From: Pantoea sp.
GTDB lineage: Bacteria; Pseudomonadota; Gammaproteobacteria; Enterobacterales; Enterobacteriaceae
NCBI RefSeq assembly: GCF_028283705.1
Contig: NZ_JAPWKD010000032.1
Span: forward strand, 372,001 to 436,000
Direction of reading: 5' to 3'
Length of the DNA stretch: 64,000 nt
The position numbers and the translations under genes are program-made. Under the pieces are notes generated by a model. That model searched no databases, had not been told where the DNA came from, and worked only from the letters and a program-made list of their open reading frames with translations. This document shows, in pieces, positions 62,731 to 64,000 of the stretch; within the stretch, counting starts at the first letter, position 1; each line of letters starts with the position of its first letter.

Positions 62731-64000
62731 ATGACAATTCGCCGCTTTCTCTGCTGTCTGCTGTTGCTCCTGCCCTGGCTGGCCCAGGCGGGCGATGGCG
62801 CAGATTTCGCTGCCGCCAGTCGTACTCAACAGGCCACGCTGCTCCAGCAATGGGCCGCCGCGCCGCAGGCCAGCCGCCTGCCACTGCTGGAGGCGTTGCA
62901 CAATGAAACCGTGGTCATTGATGAAAACAAACAACCGTTCAGTAAACAGGACGACAAATTCCAGCCGCTCGACAGCGCACAGCAGCCGACCGGCGATGCC
63001 AAAAAGCTCTTTATGAACAACCGGCTGCGCGTGCTGATCGCCAGTGCGCTCGCTGCACACCAGCTGGTGAGCGATGATCCATACATCCGTCTGCGCGCCG
63101 CGCAGCAGCTGCAAAATGATGGCGCGGCCGAACAGTTGCCGCTGATTGAACAACGTCTTGCCAGCGAAAAAGACAGCAAGGTCCATGCTACGCTGGCGAT
63201 GGCTGCCGCCAACCTGCAACTCGCCAGCCCGGATGCGCAGGTGCGGCTGAAAGCGGTGCAGCTGCTGGGGGAATCCAGCGATCCCAATATGCAGGCCAGC
63301 CTGCTAAACCTGACACAACCGGCGAACGAACCTAACGCCCAGGTCCGTGCCGCTGCCAGCGCCAGCCTGCAACAAATCAAACATCGCCTGATGTGGGGGG
63401 ATCTGCTCGGCCAGGCGTTTACCGGCCTGTCGCTGGGATCGATCCTGCTGCTGGCGGCACTCGGGCTGGCTATCACCTATGGCCTGCTGGGGGTGATCAA
63501 CATGGCGCACGGTGAGATGCTGATGCTGGGCGCGTATGCCACCTGGCTGGTGCAGAACCTGTTCCAGCAGTTCGCACCGCAGTGGCTGGCGTGGTATCCG
63601 CTGCTGGCGCTGCCGGTCGCCTTTCTTGTCACTGCGGTGATGGGCATGGTGCTGGAACGTACCATTATCCGTCATCTGTACGGCCGCCCGCTGGAAACCC
63701 TGCTCGCCACCTGGGGCATCAGCCTGATGCTGATCCAGTTGGTGCGGATGCTGTTTGGCGCGCAGAACCTTGAGGTTTCCAACCCGGACTGGCTTTCGGG
63801 TGGCATGCAGGTGCTGCCGAACCTGGTGCTGCCTTACAACCGTATTGCGGTGATCCTGTTTGTGTTTGCGGTACTGGGGCTGACCTGGCTGCTGCTGAAT
63901 AAAACCCGTCTCGGCCTCAGCGTGCGCGCAGTCACGCAAAACCGTGCGATGGCGGATTGCTGCGGTGTTCCCACCGGACGTATTGATATGCTGGCGTTTG
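62731..64000 (+). CDS. urtB: Urea ABC transporter permease UrtB (3' partial)
   Basis: Inner-membrane permease of the LivH type. The frame runs open from ATG 62731 to the window end (423 codons). A signal peptide (FLCCLLLLLPWLAQA) is followed by a periplasmic domain of about 200 residues with HEAT-like helical repeats (DPYIRLRAAQQL, DAQVRLKAVQLL, NAQVRAAASASL). Membrane segments start near residue 230 (GLSLGSILLLAALGLAITYGL) with the family motif GVINMAHGEMLMLGAY. The long N-terminal domain is typical of proteobacterial UrtB. urtC, D and E would be expected beyond the window. Confidence 0.93.
   Translation, partial: MTIRRFLCCLLLLLPWLAQAGDGADFAAASRTQQATLLQQWAAAPQASRLPLLEALHNETVVIDENKQPFSKQDDKFQPLDSAQQPTGDAKKLFMNNRLRVLIASALAAHQLVSDDPYIRLRAAQQLQNDGAAEQLPLIEQRLASEKDSKVHATLAMAAANLQLASPDAQVRLKAVQLLGESSDPNMQASLLNLTQPANEPNAQVRAAASASLQQIKHRLMWGDLLGQAFTGLSLGSILLLAALGLAITYGLLGVINMAHGEMLMLGAYATWLVQNLFQQFAPQWLAWYPLLALPVAFLVTAVMGMVLERTIIRHLYGRPLETLLATWGISLMLIQLVRMLFGAQNLEVSNPDWLSGGMQVLPNLVLPYNRIAVILFVFAVLGLTWLLLNKTRLGLSVRAVTQNRAMADCCGVPTGRIDMLAF

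Noticed and set aside
1..64000. CRISPR arrays, tRNA or rRNA genes, insertion sequences, prophage or attachment sites
   Set aside because: I looked for repeated spacers, cloverleaf patterns, transposase or integrase motifs and direct repeats and saw none; the only repeats are the short REP-like palindromes.

Overview
This window is chromosomal DNA of a gamma-proteobacterium of the order Enterobacterales, most likely Erwiniaceae (Pantoea/Erwinia-like). Nearly every protein is a close, full-length match to its Escherichia coli counterpart as I remember it, and the gene order is the E. coli 0-minute region with some blocks missing or replaced. I see no phage, insertion sequence, CRISPR array, tRNA or rRNA.

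Layout. 1-3692: thiamine/TPP ABC importer thiBPQ (thiB cut by the window edge), convergent with the DedA gene yabI. 3860-9970: polB, rapA, rluA. 10065-18412: djlA, divergent from the envelope/cofactor cluster lptD-surA-pdxA-rsmA-apaG-apaH, then folA convergent. 18701-24466: an outer-membrane porin and carAB. 24937-31690 (minus strand): dapB and the operon ribF-ileS-lspA-fkpB-ispH. 32009-37753: rpsT, nhaA-nhaR, dnaK-dnaJ. 38030-42724: satP, an MFS transporter, mog, talB, yaaA. 42781-47618: thrLABC with its attenuator. 47804-54981: lasT, arcA, creA, rob, gpmB, yjjX, trpR, slt. 55185-64000: a nitrogen-scavenging block of allophanate hydrolase, biotin-dependent urea carboxylase, a GntR-type regulator, urtA and the start of urtB.

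The urea block is the clearest accessory unit. A textbook sigma-54 promoter (-24/-12) precedes it, all genes point the same way with gaps of 2 to 61 bases, and it couples ATP-dependent urea uptake (Urt) to ATP-dependent urea breakdown (urea carboxylase plus allophanate hydrolase), a route independent of urease.

Regulatory sites readable directly include two sigma-32 promoters before dnaK, the thr leader peptide and attenuator, an ARG box, PUR-like box and perfect RutR-type box before carAB, the trpR operator, and promoters of folA, rpsT and arcA. A small GC-rich palindrome (REP-like) recurs in four gene junctions.

The oddest coding feature is fkpB. Its last beta-strand and tail lie in the +1 frame, and that frame has no stop before the ispH start, so the sequence encodes either a truncated FkpB or, with one +1 slip, an FkpB-IspH fusion. 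I found no clear evidence of a wholly new defence or mobile system here. Comparisons with E. coli are from memory, not from a database search.
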